DNA of 64,000 nt from Populus alba (taxonomy: Eukaryota > Streptophyta > Magnoliopsida > Malpighiales > Salicaceae): NCBI RefSeq assembly GCF_005239225.2, contig NC_133296.1, positions 11,966,001 to 12,030,000 of the forward strand, given 5' to 3'. Shown here piece by piece: positions 11,401 to 22,965 of this stretch; within the stretch, counting starts at the first letter, position 1, and each line of letters starts with the position of its first letter. Both the position numbers and the translations under genes were made by a program. The notes below the pieces were generated by a model, which was not told where the DNA came from, made no database searches, and saw only the letters and a program-made list of their open reading frames with translations.

Positions 11401-13517
11401 GTATTCTGAACAAGAGGCGAAAACCTCGGTGCATGGAGGAAGCGCCGCCATGGTTAATGGAGCTTGTGAGGGAAGAGAGGGTATGCATATAGACTGCTTG
11501 ACGGAGCAGAAGTTTGATTTATTGGATTTGTTCCAAAATCCCAGGGGTCTTTTCTGCTGGTTTTCTGATTCCCTCGCTTATATTTGGTCTTCATCTGTGA
11601 TCTTGATACCATGCTCTTGTTTGTTTCTCACTTCAGATTGTCTCTCGTATTTAATATCTGCAAACCAGGAATGAAATTTCATGCCTTTTATAAAACCTCC
11701 CAATTGACCAAGTTTTAATATCAGTGTGAGAATGATGTTCCCTTGGCTTCATGGATATCGATGCTTAAAATGTAGAAAGATGAACAAAATCAGTAAAATA
11801 CCATAATTGGATCAGAGGGTCTTTGATGTAAAGTTCCTTGTTGAAATTCTTCAGATTGAGTGAATATTGCAACTCTTTTGATTAACCATAGTTTACAATT
11901 ATTTGATTTGGCATTTTCCTCGATGATTGTTGCAGCAAACAAATACTGCAGATATGCTAGAGGAGGCAGTAGACTATGTCAAGTTTCTTCAAAGGCAGAT
12001 TCAGGTACTTCCCCACATTATTATTATTTTTTAATTTTAAAAAACTAAAAGCTATTCGTCATTCTCACCAAGATACAGTTCACTGTGGATTAGAACAGTA
12101 AAATGATTGTTTTGCACTTATGAAAAAAAGACCCTTGCTATCAAAGGGTAGAATGGTTTCATTCACATGACCCATTAGTCATTTCGAATTATATATAGAC
12201 AAATCAGTTTTATCACATTTTTTTGAAACAATAAAATGATTTAATTACTCTTAAAACAAAAAACATATATATTAAACATGTGTATAAGGGCTTTTTGTTT
12301 TTTCAATTTTCATAGTGAAATGAATTAATTACATTTAAAATAAAAATAAAATCTTAAATTGTTGTCCAACGATTTTTTGTCTTTTCATTATGGTTTTTTG
12401 TTAGAACTAGATTCATTTATGGGCTCTTTGGTTATTTAACAAATATAAATATTATTAAAAAAAATATGAGACGCGTCCATCGCACACATTAGTGTGTGGG
12501 TGGCATGTTTGACGACGTTTGAATTGTATATGTGACCCCTTCATGATGCGCCAACGCGTGTGGCCAATAAGTCTCTGGTTTAGCGTCAATACCCTTTCTT
12601 TTCTTTTCTCTTCTTAATTTATGTGCATGTCCTTTGTTTTTTTATTTGTTTATTTTATATAAAATAATTTATGAAATTTGATTTTTTATTTTTTCCATAT
12701 GTTAGATTAGACTTTTATTCTTTTGATTGCTATTTATTTTATTTTAGATATATATATATTTTTTTTGCAATTTTATTCTCTTTTGGTTTTTTTTTTATTA
12801 GATTTGATCCTTATTTTTTTTATTTATTTTTTACTTCAGCAATTTTTTAAAATTGATATTTTTTTCCAGGCTTTATCCTTCAACATTAAATTAGTTAGAA
12901 ATTGAGTTTATTGATCGAACTAGGTTTAGGATTTCACGAGTTATGAATTCGAGAGATTAACCTAGGTATATGAGATTTGTTTGGGTTTGCATAGTGTTTT
13001 TATTTTTTAGTTTTCTTTCTTTCTTTTTTAAGCTCTTGTTTTTTATAGTTTATCTCGTACTCATTTAATTTTATAGTGTTATCAAATAAGATCCTTTGAT
13101 ATTTGGTTTTTTTTAATTAATTTTTTTATTTTAATTTTATTCTTCAGCATTTGATTGATTAAGAATTGGTATCCTTTTTTTTTTTTACACTTTTTTTATG
13201 AAATTATCTCAATTTTATACTTATAATCACAGGGTTAGTGGGTTAACCTCATTTGATTTATTTTTTTTGCTTTTTTTAAAATAAATTTTCAATTTCGCTT
13301 TTCGATATTATGTTGGGTTGTTTGATAATTAAGATTCATGAATATATCCAAATTGCTTATCCAGATTTACTCTCATTTGTGCCCTCACCTCCATGATTAG
13401 AAGATATTGCTACAAATTGGAATGCAAAAGCAGGGAAATGTTGGTATTTGACTGACTGAAATATGGCAGGAACTCACGGAACAGCAAAGAAAATGCAAAT
13501 GCATGGCTAAAGAATAA
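4352..13517 (+). CDS. bHLH81: bHLH transcription factor, bHLH80/bHLH81 (FBH) type
   Basis: Five phase-0 exons: 4352-4819, 5081-5218, 5320-5385, 11936-12004 and 13470-13517, giving 262 aa, the size I recall for Arabidopsis bHLH81. The N-terminus has a poly-glycine run from GGN codons (residues ~13-27), then the family signature LPRLRSAPATWL and an acidic EEEEED stretch. The basic helix-loop-helix (~residues 180-236) contains RGCATHPRSIAERVRR, with the His/Glu/Arg set needed for E-box contact, and ends shortly after at MAKE. Every splice site is GT-AG. Exon 2 begins at AAAGGGGCG, the acceptor that keeps the frame and matches the family (KGAQTG). Relatives (FBH1/2) activate CONSTANS in flowering and act in the nucleus. 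Intron 3 is 6550 bp because of transposon insertions. A shortened exon-1 product could arise by read-through to a stop at 4856. Confidence 0.9.
5774..6353 (-). repeat. 3' LTR of the gypsy-like element
   Basis: It matches 7842-8312 plus 9500-9544 through shared blocks such as gggttctcaag, gagaaaactctcata, tttatttcata, attctctctc and acaatatctt, with many substitutions and small indels. Its right end (TGATATGGGACACTATC on the minus strand) pairs with TGATGTGGGGCACCATC at 9544, fixing that terminus. The left terminus is approximate. Confidence 0.7.
6897..7154 (-). pseudogene. gag fragment of a Ty3/gypsy retrotransposon
   Basis: An 85-codon open stretch contains FHLKLDVPSFNGDLSVGEF followed by MDYLTNYDKVMDYLKLY. 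This is the 'D-P-F-G-----F-DW' pattern at the start of the gypsy capsid domain. It has no zinc knuckle and no downstream polymerase, so it is a remnant. It sits between the two LTRs in the right orientation for the minus-strand element. Confidence 0.65.
7825..7838 (-). other. Primer-binding site, initiator tRNA-Met type
   Basis: The minus strand reads AGTATCAAAGCAGG, close to the common plant retroelement site TGGTATCAGAGC. It lies four bases inside the LTR edge at 7842, the expected spacing, and sets the minus orientation of the element. Confidence 0.6.
7842..9544 (-). repeat. 5' LTR of the gypsy-like element, split by a DNA transposon
   Basis: After removing 8313-9499 and the duplicated target, about 500 bp remain that align with the left LTR along their length. 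The 5' edge on the minus strand is TGATGTGGGG at 9544 and the 3' edge ends in CA at 7842. Confidence 0.7.
8313..9499. mobile_element. ~1.19 kb non-autonomous Mutator-like transposon (long TIRs)
   Basis: The left end (GGGAAAATTACTTGAGCATC...) is mirrored by the right end, which on the minus strand reads GGGAATATCACTTTGAGCATC. The similarity continues for about 90 bases, including TTGCAAC-AAGTTTTTTGAATA and ACACTTTGCAA/ATACTTTACAA. Flanks taaaagtaa (8304-8312) and taaaagtga (9500-9508) form a 9-bp target duplication with one mismatch. Long TIRs plus a 9-bp duplication are the Mutator (MULE) hallmark. The interior has a (TA)n microsatellite at about 8445-8476 and no transposase. The left LTR of the host retroelement supplies the empty site. 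Confidence 0.8.
9705..9754 (+). repeat. Two tandem copies of a 25-bp unit
   Basis: The unit aaacaatgtgagttgactat plus aaggt occurs twice, starting at 9705 and 9730, inside bHLH intron 3. No function is evident. Confidence 0.85.
10067..10275 (+). mobile_element. Possible tRNA-derived SINE
   Basis: A pol III-like box A, TGGCTCAATGGT (10080-10091, near TRGCNNARYNGG), is followed 52 bases later by a box B-like GATTTGAATCC (10132-10142, near GGTTCGAATCC). The next ~130 bases are non-coding. Head plus unrelated body is SINE architecture, and Salicaceae SINEs of about this size are known. The 3' end and target duplication are not clear to me, so the right boundary is a guess. Confidence 0.4.
10425..10620 (-). 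mobile_element. Inverted copy of the retroelement block at 455-605
   Basis: Reading the minus strand recovers the order seen at 455-605: gagtcaccacctaatattaa and ggtcactag here match tggcgactcc and ctagtgacc there; gattggttatgctaaatgga matches ggattggttacgtaaaagag; and ccaaggcaagct matches cctaaggcagact. It is a third, separate retroelement trace within bHLH intron 3. The remaining parts of this intron (9545-10066, 10621-11935) contain no gene that I recognise. Confidence 0.5.
12005..13469 (+). other. T-rich bHLH intron 4, no gene
   Basis: This 1465-bp intron contains a GC-richer island at about 12470-12570 with acgcgt and a near-palindromic cacacattagtgtgtg, followed by roughly 700 bases that are very T-rich on the plus strand. 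The T-rich part (with cacgagttatgaattcgaga and gattaacctaggtatatgag) looks like a decayed dispersed repeat, but I cannot name its family. Confidence 0.4.
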
Positions 13518-14359
13518 CAAGGAAGCATTGCCTGCCCACTGTTCCATGTAATTATCAGATTAATGAGACTCCATTGAAGGTCCATCATACTATTCTGCTG
13601 ATCAATCTTCTCTGGAATCTCCATCCTGTAATTAAAAGATTACCACCGCTTGTATCATCACACCTTTATGCTGTATGTAGATGAAAGCCTGCCATGTGGG
13701 TTACAAATCTATAGAGTTCATGTCAGGGCTTAGCCGCTTCCTGTAAGAAAGTTTCTGGTCTCCAAGTTAAAGTTGGTATTTTTAAACTCCTGCTGTACAC
13801 AATAATATACTTTCAGCATCGATATTGTTTTACTGCTTATGTATTCCTGAATAAGCAGTTTGCATCGAAGAAAATCTTCGGTCAAATATGCTTATGGCTA
13901 CGCAGTATCGCGTTCACTGTTAACAGTAGCATTTGTTTCATTTTCTCGTGGCAACAGAGATGAAATCGAGGATTTCTCTACTCATGAACCATCCTTTTTT
14001 GATGATTTTTTTATATATATAGAAAAGCTGAAATGATGTTATCATGCCCTACTGTTTATTCGTTGTGAAGTTCCCAAAACGGGGGGTTTTTAAACCGCCA
14101 TTCTTTCTCTAGCAATTCTAATGAACGGCTTAGTTGCTTTGTGTGCACTTGTGCTGTCTTGGTTGAAATCCGGATGATGGTTTTGTCCGTCTCCCCATGT
14201 GTTTTGAATTCTTAAACTGGAAATTTCTGTCTGGCGTTTTGTGGATTTTTATACTATAATTTGTGATGATGAGAAATGTTGTGAGAGGAAATTGATGGGC
14301 AGGAGAGGGAAGGGACATTTGTTTGGTTACTAATTAGTAGAGAGGGAATAGATGAATAT
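13518..14359. other. 3' flank of the bHLH gene
   Basis: It includes the probable bHLH 3' UTR just after the stop codon. No further gene or named repeat is seen. Confidence 0.4.
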
Positions 14360-14783
14360 AGAGGTGATCATTTTCGGTTCAATTCGGTTTTTATATATAA
14401 AAAAAACAACCAAACTGAATTTTATTTTTTAAATCGAAACAGGTTTAAACTGACAGGTTTCGGTTTGGTTTGGTTTGGTTTTTTAGGACAAAAACCAGTT
14501 TAAACTAGTTTGGCTTGGTTTTTTGGTTTGACTTGTTTTTCCGGTTTGGATCAGTTTTGACTTGGTTTTTTCCGGTTTTGCTTGGTTTTGGCTAAGTTTT
14601 TTTTGGTTTAGCTTGTTTTTTTTTTTTTTTTTTTTTTTTCTGGTTTGGGTTCGGTTTGGTTTTCTCGGCTTTAGGCTTATAAAACCAAAACCGAACCGAA
14701 CCGGTTTTTTTTAAAAAAATTTTAATCAGTTTAATTGGTTTTCTGTTACGATTTGATTTTTTTTTTTTTTTTCGCCCTCCAAC
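14360..14783. mobile_element. TTCGGTTTGGTT-rich repeat element (copy 1)
   Basis: The sequence is built from irregular copies of 'cggtttggtt', first as GGTT strings (14370-14660) and then briefly as the complement (aaaccaaaaccgaaccgaac, around 14680-14702). The left edge gaggtgatcattttcgg and right edge ttttcgccctcc are imperfect inverted counterparts. Similar elements lie at 42040-42560 and 53221-53692, so this is a dispersed repeat rather than a local satellite. It is followed by a poly-T/AT stretch up to the MADS gene. Confidence 0.5.
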
Positions 14784-15440
14784 AGTTTGTTAGATGGTTT
14801 TTATTATTATTATTATTCTTATATGAATTACAAATGTATTTTAAATATTATTTTATTAAATTCCATTTTTTTTTATTTATTATCAAGGAAGATTATGAAG
14901 ATCTTTTTAACAAATTAACAAGATTTTTTTTTTATATAATATATCATCCAATATATTATCATTTTAATATTTTAAATATATGTTATTAAGTATACATCAG
15001 ATTTTAATTCTATAATTGAAAACTTTTTTTTTGCTAATAAATATATTAACAACATCTTAATATTTTTTTTATAATTTAAAAAAAAAATAATCTAATCCGC
15101 AGCCTGAATGGTTAGGATCCAATAAATATACTACTTTACACATAGGGGTGAAAAACAAAACTCCCTAGTAAAACCTTGACTAGACGAGTCTTTTCCTGCA
15201 ACTCAATAAAGGGCTCAATTAAAATTTTAATTTTTTTTTTCTTATTATTTAAGGTCTTGTAACTCCCCCCCATTTACCATTTTACACTAGGAAATACTGA
15301 GTTGTTCATGATTTATATTACCATGTTGTGCTATTTAAGCATATTTGCTTCTATATCTCTCGACTTCCATAATCTCTGAGGCTTTCAACTCATCATCAAA
15401 TTCTAGAAATATTTATTTAATCTTCTTGGCATTCTTAACA

Positions 15441-15929
15441 ATGGGCCGCAGGAAGGTAAAACATGAATTGATTTCCAACGAATCTGTCAGGAAAGTGACC
15501 TTCAGGAAGAGGAAGGCTGGCCTGCTGAAGAAGCTTGATGAACTCGCAACTCTTTGTGGGGTTGCTGCTTGCGCTATTATTTTCAGTGCCTACGATGATC
15601 AACCAGAGATTTGGCCTTCCCCTGCAGAAGCACTGTTTGCGTTTGAAGAGTTGAAGAGATCACCATCAAGAAACCCAGGAAAATACATGGTGGACCAAGA
15701 AGCTTTTCTCACCACAAACGCATCCAAGCTGAATCAGCAACTGGAGAAACAAAGGCGGAGAAATCTAGGGTTTGAGTTGGAGCTAATGATGGCCGGCTGC
15801 ACAGAAGGTATGGATTTACATGATTTAAAACACATAAAAAACCCATCTGAATCAATTCAGTTTCTGGAGGAGATGATTGCGTCTGTCACCTCTGAGATCG
15901 AGCTTGCCGAGAATGAGAATAATGATTAA
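15441..15929 (+). CDS. AGL87: Type I (M-gamma) MADS-box transcription factor, AGL87/AGL80-like
   Basis: A single exon of 162 aa. The start chosen is ATGGGCCGC at 15441, where the MADS domain begins (MGRRKVKHELI); an in-frame upstream ATG would add 32 residues unlike the family. The MADS domain (residues 1-~60) contains KVTFRKRKAGLLKKLDELAT and the type I signature LCGVAACAIIFSAYDDQPEIWPS. A KYMVDQEAFL motif near residue 80 and a coiled-coil-like helix follow; there is no K-box, as expected for type I. M-gamma proteins act in the nucleus, mainly in female gametophyte and endosperm, as dimers with M-alpha partners. TGCTATTTAAGCATA upstream (about 15328-15342) may be the TATA region. Assignment to AGL87 rests on the sequence type plus the gene order here. 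Confidence 0.88.
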   Translation: MGRRKVKHELISNESVRKVTFRKRKAGLLKKLDELATLCGVAACAIIFSAYDDQPEIWPSPAEALFAFEELKRSPSRNPGKYMVDQEAFLTTNASKLNQQLEKQRRRNLGFELELMMAGCTEGMDLHDLKHIKNPSESIQFLEEMIASVTSEIELAENENND

Positions 15930-18663
15930 AGCCTTTCAGATGAAGGCTGTTCTAGAATCTTCTTTAACTCTCAGCAGTTCATTTATGTTTATGTTTTCTC
16001 CTTCTGTTGAACTGTGACCCTTTCATCTCATCTGGTTGAATATATATTTAATTATAGCAACCCTTGACATAATATGATAGAAGAAGACGAAGAAAACAAA
16101 AACTCTAGTTAGGTTGTGATGGGGAAACAAATATGTTCTGATTGAAGAGGTGACCTTCTGAGATAAATTATTGGAAAAGGATTGGGTTCCATCAAAATAT
16201 ATGCCAATTTTCTTACGAGCTCAAATCTTATGATGCCATACTCCAATAATAATATGTGTATCTGCTTAAAAGTATAGTTATAATTATTTTTGAAAATATT
16301 TTTTATATCAAAATACATCAAAATAATTTTAATTTGCGTTTTTAAATATTTTTATGGTGATATTGCGGTGGCCAAGAATGTATAACGTGAATGCTTTATC
16401 TGTCTTCACCATTATTTATATGGAAATTAAAGCAATTATCTTCTTAACAGAAAAATACAATGCATACAAATTGTTCTGACCAAGTTGCCTAAATTGAGAG
16501 ATTGCTACTATTATTTGTTTAGCATTGAAATTATGTTTTTAAATTTTTTATATATTTTTAGATTATTTTTATATCTTAATGTTAAAAGTAAAAAAAAATT
16601 ATTTTAATGTATTTTCAAACAAAAAAAAACATTTGAAAAATAATCATTCTCAAATAAATACATAATGTTCTAAAAGAACATATATATATATATATATATT
16701 ATACTTGATTGACCCGACCCTTTTAAAAAAACAAATAAATGGGTACAATTTTCTGTACTTTTTTATTTTTTGGCAATTTTCCTTGTTAAGGCAAGTCTTA
16801 AGCAAACAAAAAAAAGGAAGAAATTAACAAATCCTAGAAATAAATTCCTATTTGTGCTTTTATATGTTTAGAACTTTTCTTGTTTCAACTCATGTTTTTA
16901 TATGATTTTTTTTTTAATTTTAATTGTTTGATTAACCAAAGTATAGCTCTATATAAATTGTATGTAACCAAAGAGGAAACAATAATCTGGGCTCTATAAA
17001 TTAATTTATCAACGTTTCATTTCTACTCCCATGAAAATTATCTCCGCCACCCTCAAAGACATTGAATATAACTTCATTTGAGCAAATGCTGCAAGAGTTA
17101 CGAATGGCGTTTCAAAATGACTAACTTACAAGAAGCTTTGAAAATTGCCATTAAAAAAAGAATTGTGTTGTCGCGATATTTATTGCTTTAAATAGGTTTC
17201 GATTTTGCCAATATTTACTACTTAAATAACTAACAAGAAGCATTAAGAAATAACAAGAAGCTAAACTTTTTCTTGATATTTTAATTTGCTTTTCATGTTT
17301 TTCCCTCTTTTTCCCTCTCAAATCCCCATATATATTATATTATCTCGCAACAACAATTAAAAACTTTTTTTAAAAAAAAGTATAGAATATTAGATGATTT
17401 AACAGTTAGGGATAACATTACAACTTTTATGAAATTAGAAGGTTGACAATAAGAGAATTTTTTTTTTATTTACGTTGGTGTTCGAGCTAACTTGAATATA
17501 TCTCAACTAATCTTACATGTCTTAAAGTTAACAATTATATAACTCTTTAATAGTTCTGAGATTTGTGGAATTCGAACTGATAATTAAAAATAATAAAGAA
17601 TTTTAAATTATATGATAGGAAGGGAACATGGATGAATCTATTATTAGGGGAGGGGGGGTGAAATTTATTTCTTAAGAGATTATTTGCTCCCTATTAAGTT
17701 TATTTATTCATTAGTTTATGTTCCTCGCAAGACATTGTTATTCGCTGCTAGCTAATTTATCCCATTCCCTTTTTCATTTCGGTGGATTCTAGGTCAACTC
17801 TATATTGGTAAAAAGTGTTAGTCAATCTCGTATCTAGTTAATTGGTTGGTTGGTTTATGTAATATTAATTTTATTTATATAAAATATATTTATGATTAAT
17901 AAAAAAAAATTATTTTTAATATTCAATTATATTTAATAAATGAACATAGAATAAATATAAAGTTCATAGAATAAAAAAACTTTGTATAAAAAATTATAAA
18001 ATTGTTATAATTATGAGATTCTTATTACATCAAAGTACTATTTCTAAATATTTCCTAGTTAATGTTCTATTAAAATTGGACGTGAATCAGTTGTTAAAAC
18101 TTGTACATATAATGTTCCTTCAATTATGAAATGAAGAAGTTGCTTTCTCATAAACCGAGATATGAGAAATACACTAAAACTAATATGTAAGTGCTTATTA
18201 GATAATATGTACATTGAAATGACCTGTGAGGGAATTCATATTGAGATATCACTCATGTCTATGAAAAGATTCATATGATAGTTATATAATTAATTTTTAG
18301 AATTGATATCACTAAGTTATCTTATATAGAGAATGTTATGTTTGATTCTGGCCCACGTTATCCAAGTAAAGGGTAACAAATAAATAAATATTAGGTATAA
18401 CATTAATTATATAAATAATCAAAAGAGGTTCATCACCTTATGTGAATTATAAAATAAATACTTTATTAGTTCTCAAATAATATTGATTCTGAAACCCTTG
18501 ACTAAGGTGGAATGAGATTTGAAAAAAATTTCAAATATTATTTAAAAAATCAATGACTATAGTGTTTAGAACTAAAATGATTTAACAAAGCAGACATAAT
18601 TTATGTTATAATGCCTAAATTGAAATATTCTTGATTAAAGGATAATAATTACTGAGAAACTAG

Positions 18664-19070
18664 TCATAAAAATGTTAAATAAAATCACTTATTACTTTCT
18701 TAATATTTGAAAAATCATGATAAGTTGCTAAACATTGTACTTAATATTTAAATATAAATCAATCAATTATTGAATTGATAATAAATTAAATTTTTTAATT
18801 TATTTAATCTTATTTTATATAGGATTATAATTTATATTCTAATCAACTTATTAGGGAACCTAATAGGTAATTAAAATGTTAAGTCAAACCAGTTATTACT
18901 TTCTTAATATTTGGGGGATCATGACAAGTTGCTAGACATCGTACTTAATTTTCAAATATAAATCAATCAATTTTTAAATTTATAATAAATTAAATTGTTT
19001 AATTTATTTAATATTATTTTATTTAAGATTATGATTTATATTATGAGCAACTTATTAGGAACCTAATGGA
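18664..19070 (+). repeat. Tandem duplication of a ~205-bp unit
   Basis: Two copies lie side by side (about 18664-18868 and 18869-19070). They share ttattactttcttaatattt, caagttgcta-acat-gtact, aatataaatcaatcaat and aacttattag-gaacctaat. They differ at many sites, so the duplication is old. Surrounding sequence looks retroelement-derived. Confidence 0.75.
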
Positions 19071-20257
19071 ATGATTAATCAAGCTTGATTTGATTATAAA
19101 TAAATTTTAGAAATTAAAGGACTAGAATGTAATTAATATAAGGGATTACATATCTAGACCTAAAAAAATCAAGTAAGATTTAATTGAATAAATTTATAAA
19201 ATTATTCTAAAATAATATATGTAATATTATTTAACAGACAAATTGATAATTTTCTTTTTATGAGGTTATTCAGTTTTATAACCCAAGTTGCAGACTTGAC
19301 ATGTTAACTTGTTTAGGTCATGTTATTTTTTTGGTTAACCCAAATTACTTTATGAATAAATATGTATTAATATAATATGCATACTTAAAAAAAAAAAACA
19401 TATAGCTCATTAATATTCAAAGAAAATAAAATATCTTTTTTTTTATTTTTTTAATGTGAACTTTTTATTTATTTATATTTATATTTATATTTATATTAGT
19501 ATTACTATTATAGACGCATAAAAATGAAACTCTCTTTTCATCTCATCGTATGAAACCTTTGACACCATAATTAGTTATTTTTGGTGTCAAAATCGTAACA
19601 ACTAACAAGTTTCTTTTACTTCTACCACTTTTCAACAAGTTTTCTCTTCTCTCTTTAACCCACAGACTACCAAATAAATTTTCATACCAAATAAAAAATA
19701 TTGTGAATTTAATGTTAGCCTCCACTTTGTACTTTTTACTCTTTTATATTTTAATTTAGTATTTTTACCATAATTTCAAACCTAATCTCATCTAATAAGA
19801 CTATAGAATGATGTGATTAAAAGAAAAAAAAAAAAAAAAAGAAAAAAAAAAAAAAAAAACAGATGTTTCGATATTCATGCGAACTATTATTAGATTTTCT
19901 AATGTTTTTTAGATGTACTGGTTTATAAATTTATGTTATGTTGCGGATTAGATAAAAGAATAACATATAAAAAAAGTATTCAGATCATAAAAAATTATAT
20001 GATATTATTATTATATTGAGATTAGTAAATCAACTTTTAAACCTCGCAATCCGATATTTTTTTCCCTATCATCGTAGGTAATTAGGAGGCAAATATCTAT
20101 TACACAGGGCTAAAAGGCCTGGAAATTGACAAAGCACAGCAATAGTAAGAGATAAGGAGAAAGTCCAAGTACAGCAGCCTACGAAGAGAAGCTGGCCCAT
20201 CCTAAGTCCTAACTGCATATTTTTCTCACTGCAGTGCACCCTAGTGGATATGTATTG

Positions 20258-20265
<8 letters not shown>

Positions 20266-20319
<54 letters not shown>
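20266..20319. repeat. (TA)n microsatellite
   Basis: About 27 uninterrupted TA units, followed directly by T/A-rich MITE-like sequence. Confidence 0.95.
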
Positions 20320-20322
<3 letters not shown>

Positions 20323-21142
20323 AATATATTTTCAAATAAAAAAAAACTTTAAAAAATAATCATTATCACAATTTTTCTGTTTCTAGACCTATATCTTATT
20401 TTTTTTCCCTTTAATTCCCTGAAAATGTAATGAACCTTTGCATGTAGTTGATTCACTGAACCAAACCAATCACGATAGGTTCTATATAATAGTACGGATT
20501 TGCCAACTTATCCACGCACATCAATCACACTGCAATATAGGGAGGGTTATATTTTTCAAAGAACATAGATTTATTTATCAGAATAAAAATTAAAAGTCAT
20601 TTTAAATATATAAAAAAATTATAACCAAGTAACTAATGTAGTTATTATTTTTATCTTACATTTAAGAGTTTAGATGATTGTGGTTTACAGAACTCAACAT
20701 CTACAACCAATTTAGAATTTTTCTTTTTAATTTCGGTATAGTAATTAACAAGTTTGATTTTCTGCCTCTACATCACGGGTAGAAATTCAAATTAATTTTG
20801 AATATAATAAAAAAAAATATGTTAATATTGCAAATATCATGTTTTTTTAATTAAAAATATACAAAACTCAACATCTATCACCTGTATAGGATGTTTTTTT
20901 TTTTTAAAATAAAAAAAATCTTACATTAATTTGAAATGATTAATGTAAGATTTTTACGTTTTAAAAAGTGGTTTTAAAAAATTTTTAAATTTTTATTTTA
21001 TTTTTTTATTTGTTTAAAATTAATATTTTTTGGTTTTGTTTTTTTTTATTTTTTTTTTTAGGGAGGAGGGGCTAAACATCCATTTTTCAATTAATTTTCA
21101 CCTAGCAACCCTAGAATCAATATAAAAAATAAAAATTAATCT

Positions 21143-21800
21143 AATCCATGAAATCAAAACCGAACCTAATCTAACTTCCCTGTCATGTTTAGAGAAGAAA
21201 ATCACCTCAACTAAATTCTCTTTAGAAGAGAAACTCATTAACACCAAAATCTTCCTTTATGGTTGCCGGATTGTGGTCAAACAATAACTTTTTCTCTCCT
21301 TCTCTATTTATCAACATGTTTCTCTCTCTTTTCTTTGACTTAGGGATTGCAAAATGAACAAAATGAATTTTTAGATCAAAATAATAATTCTAAAATTTTT
21401 AAGATTGACTATGAATTTTATTTGTGTTTTCATTTTAGTCATCCCACTTTAAATTTTATTATTTAAATAAAATTAAAAACTTTATTGGACTTCCTCAAAA
21501 TCACAATAAAAAAAATCAACCAAATCCATGAAATCAAAACTGAACTTGATTTAACTTCCCCATAATGTTTACATAAAAAACCACCTTCAATGAATTTTCT
21601 CTTAAAAAGAAACTCATTAACACAAAGATATTTTTTTTTTCCGGTGGTCGGATTGTGATTGAGTGACAAGTTTCTCTATTTCCCTTGTGTTTCTCTTTCT
21701 ATTTTCTAATATAAAAATTAAAAAAATAAACAAAACGATGCAAAATAAAAATTCTAAATTTTTTTAGATTGACCAATAAATTTATCCGTGTATTCATTTT
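21143..21800 (+). repeat. Direct repeat with ~380-bp period (two copies)
   Basis: Copy 1 (~21143-21430) and copy 2 (~21523-21800) share, in order, aatccatgaaatcaaaac, aacttccc, gaaactcattaacac, cggattgtg, a pyrimidine-rich tttctctctttct block, caaaatgaacaaaa/caaaataaaa-ttctaaa, and tttttagattgac. The middle carries most differences. No coding frame is conserved between copies. Confidence 0.75.
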
Positions 21801-22774
21801 TCAAGCCCAAGGACAATGCATGGATACTAACCCATTACATGGACCAGATATCTAATCCATCGTCACCCCCACCTTGTGGAGGAATCAGCCTTCACTCGGC
21901 ATGTTTTTGCTCAACGAGCACATGGCACGCCCACAATGAAAACTTGGGTCATTGTTCTTTATCTTTTCTTTTTCTTCTTTTCATATGAGATTAAAATTTT
22001 TTTATTAATTTTTTTAATATTTTCATTTTATTTTAATATGATGATATTAAAATAATTTTAAGAAAAAAAATTATTTTAATATATTTTTAAATAAAAATAA
22101 CTTTAAAATATAATCAATAACACTCTTAATTACAATAAATGTGGTAGCTTTTAGGAGGCCTATGCCTATATAACTAAAGTAGTGTCGGCGACACATACCG
22201 TACTGTACATAGTACATACCTAACGTATTTGCTGCTTTTCTAGTATCTCTTTAATCTCAGATGAAAAAAAAAAAAAAAAAAAGATGATGTTAATGCGCTG
22301 GAAGAAGAAGCCAAGACCGGGCATGTGCTCTTGCACGTGGGTGGCTACGAACAAAATACAAAAGTGAATGAAGCAAACACATGCATCGATGCCATTCTTT
22401 TCTAGCATCTACTATTATAAGTTAAAGCTGTAATTATTTCAAAATGTATTGTCACTATGCTGTCCAATGCCGACAAACAATACGTGCCTTAATCATTATT
22501 TGTAAGAAAAAAAATAAAACATTAGTTTATATAAATACATATAAACTAATTTAATTAATTTTGTATTTAATTATGTGATGGGACATTAATTTCTCATGCT
22601 TCCACTATATCACTGCCGTGTAATCTCGAGAGGTATGGGTTTTTCTTGTATTGAGTTCTTCACTCGAATTTAAAATTAATATTTTAATTTTAATTAACAT
22701 GTAAATGGAGTATACACTTTACAATCTAATATAAGAAACAAAATAAGATTATCTGGTATGTTGTTTATGAAGTG

Positions 22775-22965
22775 TGATTTGGTTGTTTTTTAAAATATTT
22801 TTCGTGTCAAAATATATTAAAATAATTTTTTTTATTTTTTAAAAAATTATTTTTAAAATCTGCGCATCAAAATATGCAAAAATAAATTAATTTTTAATAA
22901 AAAATAAAAATTTTTAATTTTTTTTTAAATACAAATAAAGCTATGTTCCCAAACATTCTATATCC
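22775..22965. mobile_element. Divergent MITE-like element
   Basis: It begins gtgatttggttgttttttaa, contains tcgtgtcaaaatatattaaa and gcgcatcaaaatatgcaaaa, and ends atgttcccaaacattc. The internal order (cgtg-caaaata ... attatttttaaaat ... catcaaaa) matches the better-preserved copies at 24520 and 63501. Confidence 0.5.

Noticed and set aside
12475..12570. GC-richer island with acgcgt motifs as a separate gene or promoter
   Set aside because: It is inside bHLH intron 4, has no open frame, and looks like repeat-derived sequence.
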